A DNA stretch of 7,679 nt from Spirochaeta sp. UBA2779 (GTDB taxonomy: Bacteria > Spirochaetota > Spirochaetia > DSM-2461), in contig DEIH01000142.1 of NCBI GenBank assembly GCA_002352375.1, forward strand, positions 1 through 7,679. Reading direction: 5' to 3'. Below, piece by piece: positions 7,048 to 7,679 of this stretch (position 1 is its first letter; every line of letters begins with the position of its first letter). A program made the translations under genes and the position numbers. The notes under the pieces were generated by a model. That model saw nothing but the letters and a program-made list of their open reading frames with translations, was not told the origin of the DNA and did no database searches.

Positions 7048-7679
7048 AATATTGCCATAGTAAATTCCTGTAAAGAACAAGATGAGGTTCTCCAAACCTT
7101 CAATGGGAGAACCAACAGCCGCCCAGTACCTTCCCCGGGGCATCGAGTCATCCAGACGAAATTCAGCAGACCAGAAACCTGTGGGGTCGGTCTGCAGCTG
7201 AACTGCAGAAACAGGACGTAAAAGAATCTTCCCCTCACGGTATTCATCACTCACATGGTATAGAGCTACCTGAAGGCTACCGGGGCCAGAATCCTGATAT
7301 CCGAAGGCATAGACTGTGTCTCCCGGGGAATAGTGACTCCGTGGTGAATCCCTCAAGGGGTCTGGATCGGGATTTGGGACAAGTGAAATGAATGAAGGTA
7401 TTAATTCCAACTTTCCAACGGCAGCCGGCCAGTTGTTGTCGTTGAGAAAGGCGTATATCTCCCATGAGCCGGCATGCAGCGTTGCCAAAGAGAAAAAATC
7501 CACCAGGAGAGTGCCGGGTAAGAGTTCGCAGTCTTCTATACTGTAATACCGATCGTAGCTCTGGGAACCATGAGATTCTGCAACGATGTGAAGACTTCCA
7601 GGACGATAGGAATTATCCGGAGTACCGGGGTTATTCTCAGTGCTTTTACCTGAGGTTTCTCCTGATTCTCCCCCCAGAA
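7042..7679 (-). CDS. Probable exported protein of unknown function, C-terminal part (runs off right edge)
   Basis: The frame is open from the right edge (first full codon at 7677) to the TGA at 7044-7042, giving 211 residues; the start lies outside the window. A GTG at 7503 could be taken as a start, but the frame upstream continues with protein-like sequence, so an internal start is unlikely. Residues 1-22 are a low-complexity linker rich in Gly, Ser, Glu, Thr and Pro. Residues about 23-98 form a beta-rich segment ending in KLELIPS. A Pro/Asp linker (VPNPDPDP, 101-108) leads to a second segment, 117-190, with the pattern SPGDTVYAFGY, then a G-F-W-S-A-E-F strand and a closing PRGRYWAAVGS. This resembles Ig-like or macroglobulin-like beta-sandwich domains of bacterial surface proteins. 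There is one visible Cys (residue 49) and no catalytic motif. I do not recognise the family. The gene ends 78 bases before gltB and is probably unrelated to GOGAT. Confidence 0.7.
   Translation of the reverse strand, partial: LGGESGETSGKSTENNPGTPDNSYRPGSLHIVAESHGSQSYDRYYSIEDCELLPGTLLVDFFSLATLHAGSWEIYAFLNDNNWPAAVGKLELIPSFISLVPNPDPDPLRDSPRSHYSPGDTVYAFGYQDSGPGSLQVALYHVSDEYREGKILLRPVSAVQLQTDPTGFWSAEFRLDDSMPRGRYWAAVGSPIEGLENLILFFTGIYYGNIS

Noticed and set aside
7042..7503. Separate 153-codon gene starting at GTG 7503
   Set aside because: The frame is open upstream to the window edge with plausible protein sequence and there is no good ribosome binding site before the GTG; it is treated as the 3' part of a longer gene.

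Overview
The window is a mostly ordinary metabolic locus. All four genes lie on the minus strand, so transcription runs from the high to the low coordinates. The organism looks like a Gram-negative-type bacterium with roughly balanced base composition (estimated by eye). A sigma70-like promoter with a perfect TTGACA box and purine-rich Shine-Dalgarno sites before gltB and gltD argue against Bacteroidota, which generally use other signals. The secreted propeller protein and the family flavour of the GOGAT subunits would fit Spirochaetota or a similar phylum. That placement is only a guess from sequence style.

Layout in the direction of transcription: (1) 7677-7042, the 3' end of a probably exported protein of unknown function, with an acidic Gly/Ser/Thr linker and two beta-rich segments. 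(2) A 78-base gap (7041-6964) holding a good sigma70-type promoter, a perfect palindrome near the expected transcription start, a spaced direct repeat and a strong ribosome binding site. (3) 6963-2437, gltB, the large subunit of NADPH-dependent glutamate synthase. (4) 2437-1010, gltD, the small subunit, which overlaps gltB by one base (TGATG). (5) A 74-base gap (1009-936) with an 8-bp inverted repeat and no clear terminator. (6) 935 to the left edge, the N-terminal part of an exported protein with two-component-regulator propeller repeats. No gene-free stretch exceeds 300 bases.

GltB and GltD together form glutamate synthase (GOGAT). GltD takes electrons from NADPH through FAD and iron-sulfur clusters and passes them to the 3Fe-4S/FMN site of GltB. 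There 2-oxoglutarate and ammonia released from glutamine are converted to glutamate. With glutamine synthetase this is the main route of ammonia assimilation. All the key residues I could check are present, so both subunits look functional. The propeller gene follows without an obvious terminator and may be read through from gltBD, but an own weak promoter-like site overlapped by an inverted repeat makes separate control equally possible.

I see no CRISPR array, mobile element, RNA gene or undescribed system. The most interesting signals are the operator-like repeats in the two intergenic gaps.
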